DNA of 64,000 nt from Actinomycetes bacterium (GTDB taxonomy: Bacteria > Actinomycetota > Thermoleophilia > Solirubrobacterales > 70-9): contig BOKP01000001.1 in the NCBI GenBank assembly GCA_016861045.1, forward strand, positions 871,529-935,528. The letters run 5' to 3'. A model generated the notes under the pieces. That model was given only the letters and a program-made list of their open reading frames with translations, was not told where the DNA came from and searched no databases. This document shows positions 8,263 to 16,837 of this stretch, one piece after another. Numbering within the stretch: position 1 is the first letter of the stretch; each line of letters starts with the position of its first letter. The position numbers were made by a program, and so were the translations under genes.

Positions 8263-10062
8263 ATGGACACGATCCGCAACTTCTCGATCATCGCCCACAT
8301 CGACCACGGGAAATCGACCCTGGCCGATCGCATCCTCGAGCTCACGGGCGCCGTCGACCCGCGCGAGATGCGCTCGCAGCTGCTCGACTCGATGGACCTG
8401 GAGCGCGAGCGCGGCATCACGATCAAGGCGCAGGCCGTCCGCGTCGAGTACGCCGCGGGCGACGGCCGCACCTACCACCTGCACCTGATCGACACGCCCG
8501 GGCACGTCGACTTCTCCTACGAGGTCTCGCGCAGCCTCGCCGCCTGCGAGGGCGCGCTGCTCGTCGTCGACGCCGCCCAGGGGGTCGAGGCGCAGACGGT
8601 CGCCAACACCTACGCGGCCGTCGAGGCGGGCCTCGAGCTGATCCCCGTGCTCAACAAGGTCGACCTGCCGGGCGCCGATCCGGATCGGGTCGCCGCCGAG
8701 GTCGCCGACCTGCTCGGCACCGACCCCGACGACGCGATCCGGATCTCGGCGAAGACCGGGGCCGGGGTTCCGGACGTGCTCGAGGCGATCGTCGCCCGGG
8801 TCCCGGCGCCGGGCGGCGACCCCGCCGCGCCGGCGCGGGCGCTGATCTTCGACTCCGAGTTCGACCAGTACCGGGGCGTCGTCGCCTACGTGCGGATGAT
8901 CGACGGCCGCTTCCGCAGGGGCGGGCCGATCCTCGCGATGCAGAACCGGACCGAGGCCGACCTCGACGAGATCGGCTTCTTCCGCCCCGCGATGACCCCG
9001 GTCGAGGCGATGGAGGCGGGCGAGGTCGGCTACGTCATCACCGGCGTCAAGGACGTCGCCCGGCTGCGGGTCGGCGACACGCTGACCGAGCGCGACCGTC
9101 CCGCCGCCGAGCCGCTGGCCGGCTACCGCGAGGTCCAGCCGGTCGTCTTCTGCGGCCTCTTCCCGATCGACACCGACCGCTACGAGGACCTCCGCGACGC
9201 GCTCGAGAAGCTCGCGCTCAACGACGCCGCGCTCTCCTGGGAGCCGGAGACCTCCGAGGCGCTCGGGTTCGGCTTCCGCTGCGGCTTCCTCGGCCTGCTC
9301 CACATGGACATCGTCCGCGAGCGGCTGGAGCGCGAGTACGACCTCGACCTGCTCGCGACGACGCCGAACGTGAGCTACGCGGTGACGACGACGAGCGGCG
9401 AGGAGCTCGCCGTCCACAGCCCCACCGACCTCCCCGGCCCGGGCTCGATCGAGTCGGTGTCGGAGCCCTACATCCGCGCCTCGCTGATCTGCCCGACCGA
9501 GTACGTCGGCGCGGTGATGGAGCTCTGCCAGTCGCGCCGAGGCACCCACGTCGACATGCACTACCTGAGCCCCGAGCGGGTCCAGATCCGCTACGACCTC
9601 CCGCTCGGCGAGATCGTCCTCGACTTCTACGACGCGCTCAAGTCCTCGACCCGCGGCTACGCGTCGTTCGACTACGAGCCGCTGGAGGACCGGCCCGGCG
9701 ACCTCGTCAAGCTCGACGTCCTGCTCGCCGGCGAGCCGGTCGACGCGCTGTCGATCATCTGCCACCGCGACAAGGCCTACGAGCAGGGCAAGGTGCTGGT
9801 CGCGCGGCTGCGAAAGACGATCCCCCGCCAGCAGTTCGACGTACCGGTCCAGGCGGCGATCGGGTCGCGGGTGCTGGCGCGGGAGACGGTGAAGGCGGTC
9901 CGCAAGGACGTGACGGCGAAGCTCTACGGCGGCGACGTGACGCGCAAGCGGAAGCTGCTGGAGAAGCAGAAGAAGGGCAAGAAGCGGATGAAGCAGGTGG
10001 GCTCGGTGGAGGTGCCGCAGGAGGCGTTCCTCGCCGTGCTGACGCTCGGCGACGAGGACTGA
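8263..10062 (+). CDS. lepA: Elongation factor 4 (LepA), ribosome-associated GTPase
   Basis: 599 residues, the standard length. The G domain has [10 protein letters not shown] (P-loop), DTPGHVDF (G3), NKVDLP (G4) and SAKTG (G5), followed by EF-G-like domains II, III and V and the LepA-specific C-terminal domain ending in the Lys-rich [18 protein letters not shown] stretch. EF4 acts on stalled or initiating 70S ribosomes. Nothing unusual in sequence or length. It is monocistronic, with its own short upstream region and a candidate hairpin after the stop. Confidence 0.97.
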   Translation: MDTIRNFSIIAHIDHGKSTLADRILELTGAVDPREMRSQLLDSMDLERERGITIKAQAVRVEYAAGDGRTYHLHLIDTPGHVDFSYEVSRSLAACEGALLVVDAAQGVEAQTVANTYAAVEAGLELIPVLNKVDLPGADPDRVAAEVADLLGTDPDDAIRISAKTGAGVPDVLEAIVARVPAPGGDPAAPARALIFDSEFDQYRGVVAYVRMIDGRFRRGGPILAMQNRTEADLDEIGFFRPAMTPVEAMEAGEVGYVITGVKDVARLRVGDTLTERDRPAAEPLAGYREVQPVVFCGLFPIDTDRYEDLRDALEKLALNDAALSWEPETSEALGFGFRCGFLGLLHMDIVRERLEREYDLDLLATTPNVSYAVTTTSGEELAVHSPTDLPGPGSIESVSEPYIRASLICPTEYVGAVMELCQSRRGTHVDMHYLSPERVQIRYDLPLGEIVLDFYDALKSSTRGYASFDYEPLEDRPGDLVKLDVLLAGEPVDALSIICHRDKAYEQGKVLVARLRKTIPRQQFDVPVQAAIGSRVLARETVKAVRKDVTAKLYGGDVTRKRKLLEKQKKGKKRMKQVGSVEVPQEAFLAVLTLGDED

Positions 10063-10081
10063 CGCGAGGCGGGCCCGCGGC

Positions 10082-10099
10082 GGGCGCAACCCCGCGCCC
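10082..10099 (+). terminator. Possible hairpin terminator after lepA
   Basis: GGGCGC, a 6-nt loop, then GCGCCC: a perfect 6-bp GC stem 20 nt after the lepA stop, without a T-run. In GC-rich actinobacteria such U-less hairpins may terminate, but one this short is weak evidence. Confidence 0.3.
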
Positions 10100-10137
10100 A
10101 CGCAACGGAACTTGCGACGCCGGCGGCGGGACGGGCC

Positions 10138-10143
10138 TAGCCT
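10138..10143 (+). promoter_or_regulatory. Candidate -10 (TAGCCT) for the 10151 gene
   Basis: Followed by a 7-nt spacer and the GTG at 10151. Leaderless geometry; it also supports that start over an in-frame TTG at 10112, which lies upstream of this hexamer. Confidence 0.5.
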
Positions 10144-10150
10144 GGATCGC

Positions 10151-10477
10151 GTGGCGAGGCTTCTGCCACTGCTCCTGGTCGGGCTCGCGGTCGCCGCGGC
10201 GGTCGCGATGTTCGTGCGCCCGGGGACGGTGATCAGCATCGGCGACCGGGCGCTGGCGACGTCGATCGCCCGCGACGCCGGCAGCGCGACCGGGGGCTGC
10301 CACCACCGGCGCGAGGCCTGGTTCTGCACCGACGGCGAGTCCCGCATGTACCGGGCCGTCGTCGGCGACTTCGGGTGCTGGGAGGCGGTTGAGGTCGACG
10401 CCGGCGGCAGGGTCGTCTCGCTCGATCCGGCCTCCGGATGCGTGAACCTCCCCGACCTGCTCGCGATCGGCCGCTGA
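10151..10477 (+). CDS. Small exported or membrane-anchored protein with four Cys
   Basis: 108 residues, no family recognised. It starts with a hydrophobic helix (about residues 3-22) right after the start, a signal anchor or uncleaved signal peptide with no lipobox. The rest would be outside the membrane, with four Cys (GGCHH, WFCTD, FGCWE, SGCVN), an even number that could form two disulfides. Third codon positions are almost all G/C, as in neighbouring real genes, so the ORF is credible. The GTG start is chosen from the TAGCCT hexamer 7 nt upstream. It stands alone between lepA and the PAP2-type gene. Confidence 0.7.
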   Translation: MARLLPLLLVGLAVAAAVAMFVRPGTVISIGDRALATSIARDAGSATGGCHHRREAWFCTDGESRMYRAVVGDFGCWEAVEVDAGGRVVSLDPASGCVNLPDLLAIGR

Positions 10478-10514
10478 GCGACCGCGCGCCCGCTGCGGCG
10501 CCCGCGCTCGGGCC

Positions 10515-10520
10515 TATGAT
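10515..10520 (+). promoter_or_regulatory. Candidate -10 (TATGAT) upstream of the 10529 micro-ORF
   Basis: A near-perfect -10 with an 8-nt spacer to the ATG of the 15-codon micro-ORF, so the transcript would begin at or next to that ATG. Confidence 0.6.
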
Positions 10521-10528
10521 CGGTGCCG

Positions 10529-10576
10529 ATGCGACGGAGATTCCCCGGGGCAGTGGCGCCGCACACGGGGCGGTGA
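10529..10576 (+). CDS. Putative leaderless 15-residue leader peptide (micro-ORF)
   Basis: ATG to TGA encoding MRRRFPGAVAPHTGR, too short for ordinary gene finders. It is proposed because the best -10 in this intergenic region (TATGAT, 10515-10520) places transcription start at its ATG, and because its stop is 4 nt before the TTG start of the PAP2-type gene, which has no Shine-Dalgarno. A ribosome loading on the 5' end and terminating here could reinitiate on the TTG. The alternative is that this ATG is untranslated and the downstream gene simply has a 60-nt leader. The peptide is basic and resembles nothing known. Confidence 0.4.
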   Translation: MRRRFPGAVAPHTGR

Positions 10577-10580
10577 CGCC

Positions 10581-11603
10581 TTGGAATCGGGCTCGATAGC
10601 GGAGCCGCGGGCGGAGCCGCGCGGCGAGCGGGCCGCCGCGCCGGCGGGTCGCATGCCGCGCCGCCGCACGGCCCTCATCGGCCTCGGCGCCTACCTCGTC
10701 GCCACCGTCCTGCTGTTCGCCTTCACCGGCGTGCTCGTCGCCCGCGAGTCGATCTTCCTCTGGCTCCTCGTCGGGCTGTTGGCGGTGTCGCTGGCCGACG
10801 TCCGCGGCTTCGCCCGCGGCGTGATCTTCGACTGGCTGCCCTTCTACCTGATCCTCGTCGCCTACGACCTCCTGCGCGGCTACGTCGGCGCCAACCCGCT
10901 GTTCCCTCCCTACTTCCTGCCCCAGATCGACGCCGACCGGCTCCTGTTCGGCGGCACGGTTCCGACCGTGTGGCTGCAGGAGCGGCTCTACCGGGTCGGG
11001 GAGCTGCCCTGGTACGACGTCGCCTCCTGGGCGGTCTACATGACCCACTACTTCGCGGTCTTCGCCGTCGCCGCGTGCCTGTGGCGGGTCAGCCGCCTGC
11101 GCTTCCTCGAGTTCCGGGCGATGGTCATCACCCTCAGCGTCGCCGCCTTCGCCACCTACGCGCTGGTCCCGGCGGCGCCGCCGTGGATGGCAAACGACCA
11201 CCACCTGATCGGCGAGGTCGCGCGGATCCCCGGGAGCGTCTGGACGGAGCTCGGGATCGCCCCGGCCGCCTCGATCTGGGACAAGGGCACCTCGCTCTAC
11301 AACCCGGTCGCGGCGCTGCCGTCGCTGCACGCCGCGTTCCCGATGCTGCTCCTCTGCTTCTTCTGGCGTGGAGGGGCCGTCGTCCGCGGGCTCGCCGCCG
11401 CCTACGTGCTGGCGATGGCGTGGACGCTCGTCTACGGCGGCGAGCACTACGCCTTCGACGTCCTGCTCGGCTGGGCCTACGCGATCGCCGTCTTCCTCTC
11501 CGTGCGCTGGATCCGGAGACGGCTCGGCGAGCGCCGGGCGCGGGCGCGGGCCGCCGCCGGCGCCGGGCTCGCGGACGCCCCGGGCTCGACGGCCGCGACC
11601 TGA
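10581..11603 (+). CDS. PAP2-superfamily membrane protein (inositol-phosphotransferase-like)
   Basis: 340 residues with about six to seven membrane helices after a 30-residue polar N-terminus. Catalytic signatures of the PAP2_3/Aur1-like branch are visible: PSLHAA (about residues 237-242) and GGEHYAFDVLLGW (about 282-294, H-x3-D), which supply the two His of the phosphotransfer chemistry. Members hydrolyse or transfer lipid phosphates, such as phosphatidylglycerol phosphate, polyprenyl pyrophosphate or inositol phosphoceramide head groups; the substrate here is not determined. The TTG start lies 4 nt after a micro-ORF; an ATG at 10653 that still precedes the first helix is the alternative. Confidence 0.82.
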   Translation: MESGSIAEPRAEPRGERAAAPAGRMPRRRTALIGLGAYLVATVLLFAFTGVLVARESIFLWLLVGLLAVSLADVRGFARGVIFDWLPFYLILVAYDLLRGYVGANPLFPPYFLPQIDADRLLFGGTVPTVWLQERLYRVGELPWYDVASWAVYMTHYFAVFAVAACLWRVSRLRFLEFRAMVITLSVAAFATYALVPAAPPWMANDHHLIGEVARIPGSVWTELGIAPAASIWDKGTSLYNPVAALPSLHAAFPMLLLCFFWRGGAVVRGLAAAYVLAMAWTLVYGGEHYAFDVLLGWAYAIAVFLSVRWIRRRLGERRARARAAAGAGLADAPGSTAAT

Positions 11604-11653
11604 CGGCCGCCGGGGCGCCGGGCGCGGGGTTCCCGCTCGCGCCGCGCGGGCAA

Positions 11654-11659
11654 TAGGAT
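11654..11659 (+). promoter_or_regulatory. Candidate -10 (TAGGAT) for the alcohol dehydrogenase gene
   Basis: Ends 39 nt before the ATG at 11699. This transcript would have a leader with a strong purine-rich Shine-Dalgarno (GAGGAGGAG, 11682-11690) spaced 8 nt from the start, one of the few conventional starts in the window. Confidence 0.5.
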
Positions 11660-11698
11660 CGCCGGGTTCCGGCGTGCGCACGAGGAGGAGGTCCGGCG

Positions 11699-12805
11699 AT
11701 GAGGATGAAGGCAGCGGTGCTCGAGGAGTTCGGCGAGCCCCTCGTCGTGCAGGAGCTGGAGCTTGCCGACCCGCGCCCCGGCGAGGTCCTCGTCCGCCTC
11801 GTCGCCTGCGGCGTCTGCCACACCGACCTCTACACGGCCTCCGGGGTGGATCCGTCCGGTTACGCGCCCGCGGTGCTCGGGCACGAGGGCGCCGGCGTGG
11901 TCGAGCGGGTCGGGGACGGCGTCGCATCGGTCGCGGAGGGCGACCACGTCGTCACCCTGTTCTCGCCGCAGTGCGGCGAGTGCGTCCACTGCCGCGATCC
12001 GCGGACGAACCTCTGCCTGGCGATCCGCGAGGAGCAGAACCGGGGCCACCTCCCGGACGGGACCGTCCGCCTGAGCCGGCCCGACGGCGAGGAGATCCGC
12101 CACTTCATGGGTACATCGACCTTCGCCGAGTACACGGTCATGCCCGAGATCGCGCTCGCGAAGATCGATCCCGAGGCGCCGCTCGACGCCGCCTGCCTGT
12201 TCGCCTGCGGGCTCTCGACCGGGATCGGCGCCGCGATGAACACCGCCGGGGTCGAGCCGGGCACGACCTGCGTGGTCTTCGGCGCCGGCATGGTCGGCCT
12301 CGGCGCGGTCGCCGGGTGCCGCCTTCAGGGCGCCGAGCGAATCGTCTGCATCGACCTCTCCGAGGACCGGCTCGAGCTCGCCCGCGGCCAGGGCGCGACC
12401 GACGTGATGACCGCCGACGGCGGGACGGTCGAGCGGATCCTCGAGATGACCGACGGGTTCGGAGCCGACTACACGTTCGAGGCAACAGGCAACGTCGAGG
12501 TGATGCGGCAGGCGGTCGAGGCGGCGCGAATGGCGTGGGGCCTGTGCACGGTTGCCGGCGTCGCCGGCAAGGGGGAGACGCTCGACGTGATCCCGCGCTG
12601 GCTGATCACCGGCCGGCGCATCGCCGGATCGTCGTTCGGCGGGGTCAAGGGCCGCGAGGGCGTGCCCAGGCTCGTCGACCTCTACATGCAGGGGCGGATC
12701 GACGTCGAGCCGTTCATCTCGCACCGCATCACCCTCGACGAGGTCAACCGCGGCTTCGAGCTGATGGAGGCCCAGGACGGAATCCGCAGCGTGATCGAGC
12801 TCTGA
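11699..12805 (+). CDS. Zinc-dependent alcohol dehydrogenase, class III-like (MDR family)
   Basis: 368 residues. N-terminal GroES-like catalytic domain: ACGVCHTD (catalytic zinc Cys), GHEGAG (His/Glu), and the structural zinc lobe with four Cys in QCGECVHCRDPRTNLC. A Rossmann NAD(P) domain follows (VVFGAGMVGLGAVAG, about residues 197-212). Layout and insertions resemble class III enzymes and mycobacterial S-hydroxymethyl-mycothiol dehydrogenase, so thiol-linked formaldehyde oxidation is a reasonable guess. The adjacent glyoxalase-II-like hydrolase gene fits a thioester product, as beside mscR in mycobacteria. A plain alcohol dehydrogenase cannot be excluded. The start has an excellent Shine-Dalgarno. 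Confidence 0.88.
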   Translation: MRMKAAVLEEFGEPLVVQELELADPRPGEVLVRLVACGVCHTDLYTASGVDPSGYAPAVLGHEGAGVVERVGDGVASVAEGDHVVTLFSPQCGECVHCRDPRTNLCLAIREEQNRGHLPDGTVRLSRPDGEEIRHFMGTSTFAEYTVMPEIALAKIDPEAPLDAACLFACGLSTGIGAAMNTAGVEPGTTCVVFGAGMVGLGAVAGCRLQGAERIVCIDLSEDRLELARGQGATDVMTADGGTVERILEMTDGFGADYTFEATGNVEVMRQAVEAARMAWGLCTVAGVAGKGETLDVIPRWLITGRRIAGSSFGGVKGREGVPRLVDLYMQGRIDVEPFISHRITLDEVNRGFELMEAQDGIRSVIEL

Positions 12806-12962
12806 TCGACAGCTCCGGCCGGATCCTCCGCCGCGCGTCCGGTCCGGTCGGCCTCGGCGGCGCACGCGCCGCGGCGTTGAGATCACGGCAGTCCTGACCG
12901 GCTGCCGGAAGCGCCGCGCCGCCTGGCGGCCGGCGAGCGGCCGCCGCGTCGCGTCGGGCAGG

Positions 12963-12968
12963 TAACTT
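12963..12968 (+). promoter_or_regulatory. Candidate -10 (TAACTT) for the MBL hydrolase gene
   Basis: Followed by a 7-nt spacer and the GTG at 12976. Leaderless geometry. Confidence 0.55.
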
Positions 12969-12975
12969 CCCGGCG

Positions 12976-13737
12976 GTGATCCTGCAGCGAGTCGAGCAGT
13001 CGGAGTGGTTGTCGAACGCCTACCTCGCGGTCGACGAGATCGGCGGCACCGGCGTGCTGATCGACTCCAACCTGGCCACCGACCCGCTCTGCGAGCGGGT
13101 CGAGCGGGAGGGGACGACGATCACCCACATCCTGCTCACCCATCACCACCACGACCACGTCGTCGGCGTCGCCGAGCTCGCCGAGCGGTTCGGCGGCGTC
13201 CCGGTCCTGGCGCATCCGCTCTGCCGGGAGCTGGTCGGCGCGGCTGTCACCGGGACGATCGACCACGGCGACGTGCTCGAGACCGGCGGCCTCGAGATCG
13301 AGGCGATCCACACGCCGGGCCACTGCGGCGACCACTTGGCGCTGCGGATCAACGGCGCCGATTGCCTCACCGCCGACGCCATCTTCAAGGGAACGGTCGG
13401 GGGCACCGGAGCGCCGGGGGCGACCGGGCTCGCGGACCTCCGGGCGTCGATCATGGACCGGCTGATGGAGCTGCCCAACGACTGCCGCCTGCACCCCGGC
13501 CATCGCGAGCCGACGACCGTGATCGACGAATGGGAGAGCAATCCCTTCATCCGCCTCTGGAGGGGCCTCGACGAGCCCGGTGAGGAGCCGTGCACGGTCG
13601 GGCCCGGCGACGATGACCGGCGCGAGGCGACGCTGCTCCTCTGGGCGCCCGACTACGACGGCGGCAACAAGGCGCTCGTCCGCTTCGCGGACGGGACCGA
13701 GACGATCACCGGCGGCTCGCAGGTGCGGCGGGGGTGA
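12976..13737 (+). CDS. Metallo-beta-lactamase-fold hydrolase, glyoxalase II-like
   Basis: 253 residues. The dinuclear metal site is complete: THHHHDH (about 55-61), HTPGHCGDHL (about 115), the bridging Asp in TADAIF, and HPGH near residue 176. In glyoxalase II and relatives these hydrolyse thioesters or lactones. Placement directly after a class III-like alcohol dehydrogenase suggests an S-formyl-thiol hydrolase in formaldehyde clearance, by analogy only. It has its own leaderless promoter candidate and is followed after 7 nt by a MaoC-like gene, so it may head a three-gene transcript with the two hotdog genes. Confidence 0.88.
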   Translation: MILQRVEQSEWLSNAYLAVDEIGGTGVLIDSNLATDPLCERVEREGTTITHILLTHHHHDHVVGVAELAERFGGVPVLAHPLCRELVGAAVTGTIDHGDVLETGGLEIEAIHTPGHCGDHLALRINGADCLTADAIFKGTVGGTGAPGATGLADLRASIMDRLMELPNDCRLHPGHREPTTVIDEWESNPFIRLWRGLDEPGEEPCTVGPGDDDRREATLLLWAPDYDGGNKALVRFADGTETITGGSQVRRG

Positions 13738-13744
13738 GCCGCGG

Positions 13745-14185
13745 ATGGGAGTGAGCACGGCGGTCGTCGGCAAGGAGTATCCGGCCACGAGCTACGAGGT
13801 CGGGCTGGAGAAGATCCGCGAGTACGCGAACGCGGTCGGGCAGGCCGAGCCCGTCCACCACGATCGTGGCGCGGCGCGGGCGGCCGGCTTCCGCGACGTC
13901 GTCGCCCCGCCGATGTTCGCCGTCGTCTACAGCGCGCCCGCCCTCGGCCCGGCGATCCTCGACCCCGAGGTCGGGATCGACTTCGCGGCGATGGTCCACG
14001 GCGGCCAGGAGTTCGTCTGGGGCGAGCCCGTCTGCGCGGGCGACGAGATAACCACGCGGGCCCGTGTGCGGGAGATCTACCAGCGCGACGACAAGGGCTT
14101 CTACGTGTTCGAGTCCGTCTCGACCAACCAGCACGGCGACGAGGTCGTTCGCGGGACCTGGACGAACATCGTCCGGGGCGTGTGA
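13745..14185 (+). CDS. MaoC-like/FAS1 dehydratase-like hotdog protein (HadA-type)
   Basis: 146 residues, single hotdog domain resembling the N-terminal half of two-domain MaoC dehydratases and mycobacterial HadA. The helix region has QAEPVHHDRGAARAAGF and the conserved APPMFA stretch, but the D-x4-H hydratase dyad is not obvious, as expected for the structural, substrate-binding subunit of a HadA/HadB heterodimer. Start: the ATG at 13745 seven bases after the previous stop; an in-frame GTG two codons on is the alternative. It pairs with the next gene 10 nt away. Confidence 0.8.
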   Translation: MGVSTAVVGKEYPATSYEVGLEKIREYANAVGQAEPVHHDRGAARAAGFRDVVAPPMFAVVYSAPALGPAILDPEVGIDFAAMVHGGQEFVWGEPVCAGDEITTRARVREIYQRDDKGFYVFESVSTNQHGDEVVRGTWTNIVRGV

Positions 14186-14195
14186 GGGGCTCGGG

Positions 14196-14591
14196 TTGGC
14201 CGCCCTGAACCAGGGAGACCGGATCCCGGAGCTGCGGGTGACTCCGGACAAGTACCTGCCGCACCGCTACGCCGGGGCCTCGGGGGACTTCAACCCGATC
14301 CACATCGACGAGCAGTTCGCCAGGCAGGTCGGGCTGCCGCGCAACATCCTGCACGGGCTCTGGACGATGGCCCAGGTCGCGCGGGCGCAGACGGAGGCCG
14401 CCGGCGGCGACCCGCGAGCGCTGCGACGGCTCGCCGTCCAGTTCCGGGGCATGGGCGTCCCCGAGGAGGAGATCGTCGTCAGCGGCACCGTCCGCGAGCG
14501 CGACGGCGACCGCGTCGTGGTCGCGACCGAGGCCCACCAGGACGGCAGCGGCATCGTTCGCAACGCCGAAGCCGAGCTGGTCCTGGGCTGA
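14196..14591 (+). CDS. MaoC-like (R)-hydroxyacyl dehydratase (HadB-type, catalytic)
   Basis: 131 residues, hotdog fold with the full R-specific hydratase signature GASGDFNPIHID (about 29-40), containing the catalytic Asp and His. Mycobacterial HadB supplies the active site to a HadA partner to dehydrate 3-hydroxyacyl-ACP in FAS-II, and here the two genes are adjacent in the same order. Start: the TTG at 14196 with GAGGGG just upstream; no ATG or GTG lies in frame at a suitable place. Substrate (acyl-ACP or acyl-CoA) is not decided by sequence; no other FAS gene is nearby. Confidence 0.84.
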   Translation: MAALNQGDRIPELRVTPDKYLPHRYAGASGDFNPIHIDEQFARQVGLPRNILHGLWTMAQVARAQTEAAGGDPRALRRLAVQFRGMGVPEEEIVVSGTVRERDGDRVVVATEAHQDGSGIVRNAEAELVLG

Positions 14592-14629
14592 GCGGGTCGC
14601 TCGCGGGCCGGCGGGCCCTCGCGGCTACC

Positions 14630-14635
14630 TAGAAT
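14630..14635 (+). promoter_or_regulatory. Candidate -10 (TAGAAT) for hrcA
   Basis: Strong hexamer, 7-nt spacer to the GTG at 14643. No CIRCE operator is visible around it. Confidence 0.6.
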
Positions 14636-14642
14636 CAGCCGC

Positions 14643-15674
14643 GTGCTCAGCGAACGCCAACAGCGGGTCCTCGAGATCGCCGTCGACGCGTACCTCAAGA
14701 CCGGGACGCCGGTCGGGTCGAAGGCGATAGCCGAGAAGGCCGGGTTCGAATGGGGCCCCTCGACCGTTCGCGCCGAGCTCGCCGAGCTCGAGCGCGCCGG
14801 CTACCTCGTCCAGCCCCACACGTCGGCCGGCCGGGTTCCGACCGACGCCGGCTACCGCCGCTACGCAGACGGCCTGATCGAGGCGGCGCCGCACGCCCCC
14901 CGTTCCGCCGGGATCGCGGCCGGCGGCCTCGCCGAGGCGCGGCGCGGGGTCGAGGAGGCGCTGCGCGAGACCACGGCCGCCCTCGCCCAGGCCAACGACC
15001 TGCTCGCCCTCGCCACGGCGCCACCGGTCAGCAGCGCCTCGATCCACCGGGTCGAGGTCCTGCTGCTGCAGGCACGGGTGGTCGCGGTGGTCGCGATCGC
15101 CGACAACGGCGACGTCGCCAAGCGCGTGTTCACCTTCGCCGAGCCGGTCGACCCGGGCCTCGTCGAGTGGGCGTCCTCGTTCCTCAACGAGCGCCTCGCC
15201 GGCCTCGCGATCGGCTCGAGCATGGTCGCTTCGAGGCTGCTGGACCCCGAGCTCGGCGACCGCGAACGCGAGTTCCTCGGTGAGATCGGGACGGCGATAG
15301 CCGAGCTCGCGGAGGCGAGCCCGCAGCAGCTCTACATCGACGGCGCCGGGCGGTTGCTCTCGGAGAGCCACGCCGGTGACCTGCCGCACCCCGACGGCGT
15401 CGTCAGCGCCCTCGAGGGCCGGGTGAGCGTGCTCTCGGTGCTGCGCTCGGCGCTCCGCGAGCGCTCCGTCTTCCTCTGCATCGGCGAGGAGAACCCGGAG
15501 CCGGCACTGCGCACGGTCAGCGTCGTCGGCGCCGGCTACGGGCTCGGATACCGCAACCTCGGCGCCGTCGGCGTCGTCGGGCCCCTGCGGATGGACTACG
15601 CGAAGGCGATCGACTCGGTCCGCGACGCCGCCGGGGAGCTCTCGCGCCTGTTCGCGACGGTGTACGAGGGCTAG
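14643..15674 (+). CDS. hrcA: Heat-shock repressor HrcA
   Basis: 343 residues. An N-terminal winged helix-turn-helix ([18 protein letters not shown] through [13 protein letters not shown] and [16 protein letters not shown], the family signature), a GAF-like middle domain and an inserted dimerisation domain. HrcA represses groE and dnaK operons by binding CIRCE (TTAGCACTC-N9-GAGTGCTAA) and needs GroEL for stability. No CIRCE lies upstream of this hrcA-dnaJ operon, so it does not look autoregulated through that operator; its targets would be elsewhere. dnaJ follows after 8 nt. Confidence 0.95.
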   Translation: MLSERQQRVLEIAVDAYLKTGTPVGSKAIAEKAGFEWGPSTVRAELAELERAGYLVQPHTSAGRVPTDAGYRRYADGLIEAAPHAPRSAGIAAGGLAEARRGVEEALRETTAALAQANDLLALATAPPVSSASIHRVEVLLLQARVVAVVAIADNGDVAKRVFTFAEPVDPGLVEWASSFLNERLAGLAIGSSMVASRLLDPELGDREREFLGEIGTAIAELAEASPQQLYIDGAGRLLSESHAGDLPHPDGVVSALEGRVSVLSVLRSALRERSVFLCIGEENPEPALRTVSVVGAGYGLGYRNLGAVGVVGPLRMDYAKAIDSVRDAAGELSRLFATVYEG

Positions 15675-15682
15675 AGCCGGCG

Positions 15683-16822
15683 ATGCGTCGCGACCCCTAC
15701 GAGATCCTCGGAGTCGATCGCGGCGCCGACGAGGCCGAGATCAAGAAGGCGTTCCGGCGCCTCGCTCGCGAGCTGCACCCGGACGTCAACAGCTCCGATC
15801 CGGGGGCCGAGGAGAAGTTCAAGGAGGCAGCCGAGGCCTACGAGATCCTCTCCGACCGCGAGCGGCGGCGCACCTACGACGCCTTCGGCCACGAGGGCCT
15901 CCGCTCCGGCGGCTTTCATTCGCGGGCGGAGAGCGCCGGCGGCTTCCAGGACATCTTCGAGGCGATCTTCGGCCGCTCCGACCCCATGTTCGGCGACCTG
16001 TTCGGGTTCGGCGGCGGTGGCGGCCCGGCGGCCGGTGACGACATCGGCGCGCGCGTGGAGATCGAGCTCGCCGACGTCGTCACCGGGGCCCGGCGCCAGG
16101 TCGAGTTCGACGCGGTGGAGCGCTGCGGGCACTGCCACGGCAACGGTGCCGAGCCGGGGACCCCGATCGAGACGTGCGAGGCCTGCGGCGGCGCCGGCCA
16201 GGTGCGCCAGGTGTCGCGCACCCCGTTCGGGCAGATGGTCCGCGCGGCGCCCTGCCCGAGCTGCGGCGGCGACGGCAAGGTCGCGGCGACGCCGTGCACG
16301 GCCTGTGACGGCGAGGGCGCGGTCAGGGAGCGCAAGACCTACGAGATCGACGTTCCGGCCGGGATCGAGAACGGGCAGCGGATCCGGATCAGCGGGGCCG
16401 GAGACGCCGGCGTCGGGGGCGGTCCGGCGGGGGACCTCTACGTCCGGGTCGAGATCGCGCCGGACGAGCGGTTCCACCGCGAGGGGACCGATCTCGTCAC
16501 CGTCCTCGAGGTGACCGCGACCACCGCGATGCTCGGCGCGTCGCTGCCGGTTCCGACCGTGGCCGGCGAGGTCGAGGTCGAGGTCGAGCCCGGCTCCCAG
16601 CACGGCGATTCGATCCGGATTCGCGGCGAGGGGCTGCCGGCGCTGGGCAACGCGCGGCGCCGCGGCGACCTCCACGTCGCCGTCAAGGTGATCACCCCGG
16701 TCGGCCTCGACGAGGAGCAGCGCGAGCTCGCCGAGCGGCTCGAAGCCAGCCTCGGGCCCGAGAACGCTCCGGGCAGCGCGCGCGAGGGGATCTTCGAGCG
16801 GGTGCGCCGCGCGTTCCGCTGA
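15683..16822 (+). CDS. dnaJ: Chaperone DnaJ (type I Hsp40)
   Basis: 379 residues. J domain (residues 1-70) with HPD in ELHPDVN, a Gly/Phe-rich linker, a zinc domain with four CxxCxGxG-type repeats ([32 protein letters not shown]; about 147-220), and C-terminal peptide-binding domains ([15 protein letters not shown]). It stimulates the DnaK ATPase and delivers unfolded clients. The fourth zinc repeat has Asp where Gly is usual (CDGEG), which leaves the Cys ligands intact. It is in an operon between hrcA and prmA. Confidence 0.96.
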   Translation: MRRDPYEILGVDRGADEAEIKKAFRRLARELHPDVNSSDPGAEEKFKEAAEAYEILSDRERRRTYDAFGHEGLRSGGFHSRAESAGGFQDIFEAIFGRSDPMFGDLFGFGGGGGPAAGDDIGARVEIELADVVTGARRQVEFDAVERCGHCHGNGAEPGTPIETCEACGGAGQVRQVSRTPFGQMVRAAPCPSCGGDGKVAATPCTACDGEGAVRERKTYEIDVPAGIENGQRIRISGAGDAGVGGGPAGDLYVRVEIAPDERFHREGTDLVTVLEVTATTAMLGASLPVPTVAGEVEVEVEPGSQHGDSIRIRGEGLPALGNARRRGDLHVAVKVITPVGLDEEQRELAERLEASLGPENAPGSAREGIFERVRRAFR

Positions 16823-16837
16823 GCGCCGCGGTCGTCG

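Noticed and set aside
5055-8471. Minus-strand open frame of more than 1100 codons across comEC, holA, murJ and lepA
   Set aside because: Long stop-free antisense frames are expected at this GC content. It is low-complexity Arg/Asp/Gly/Glu-rich, crosses five well-supported genes including rpsT, and matches no family.
8242-10566. Minus-strand open frame opposite lepA
   Set aside because: Mirror of lepA codon bias; no domain or start signal.
14592-14642. Expected CIRCE operator before hrcA
   Set aside because: No TTAGCACTC/GAGTGCTAA halves are present, so no operator was annotated.
14735-14760. GGTTCGAAT-like T-arm of a tRNA
   Set aside because: It lies inside hrcA and encodes the conserved helix-turn-helix region; no acceptor or anticodon arms fold around it.
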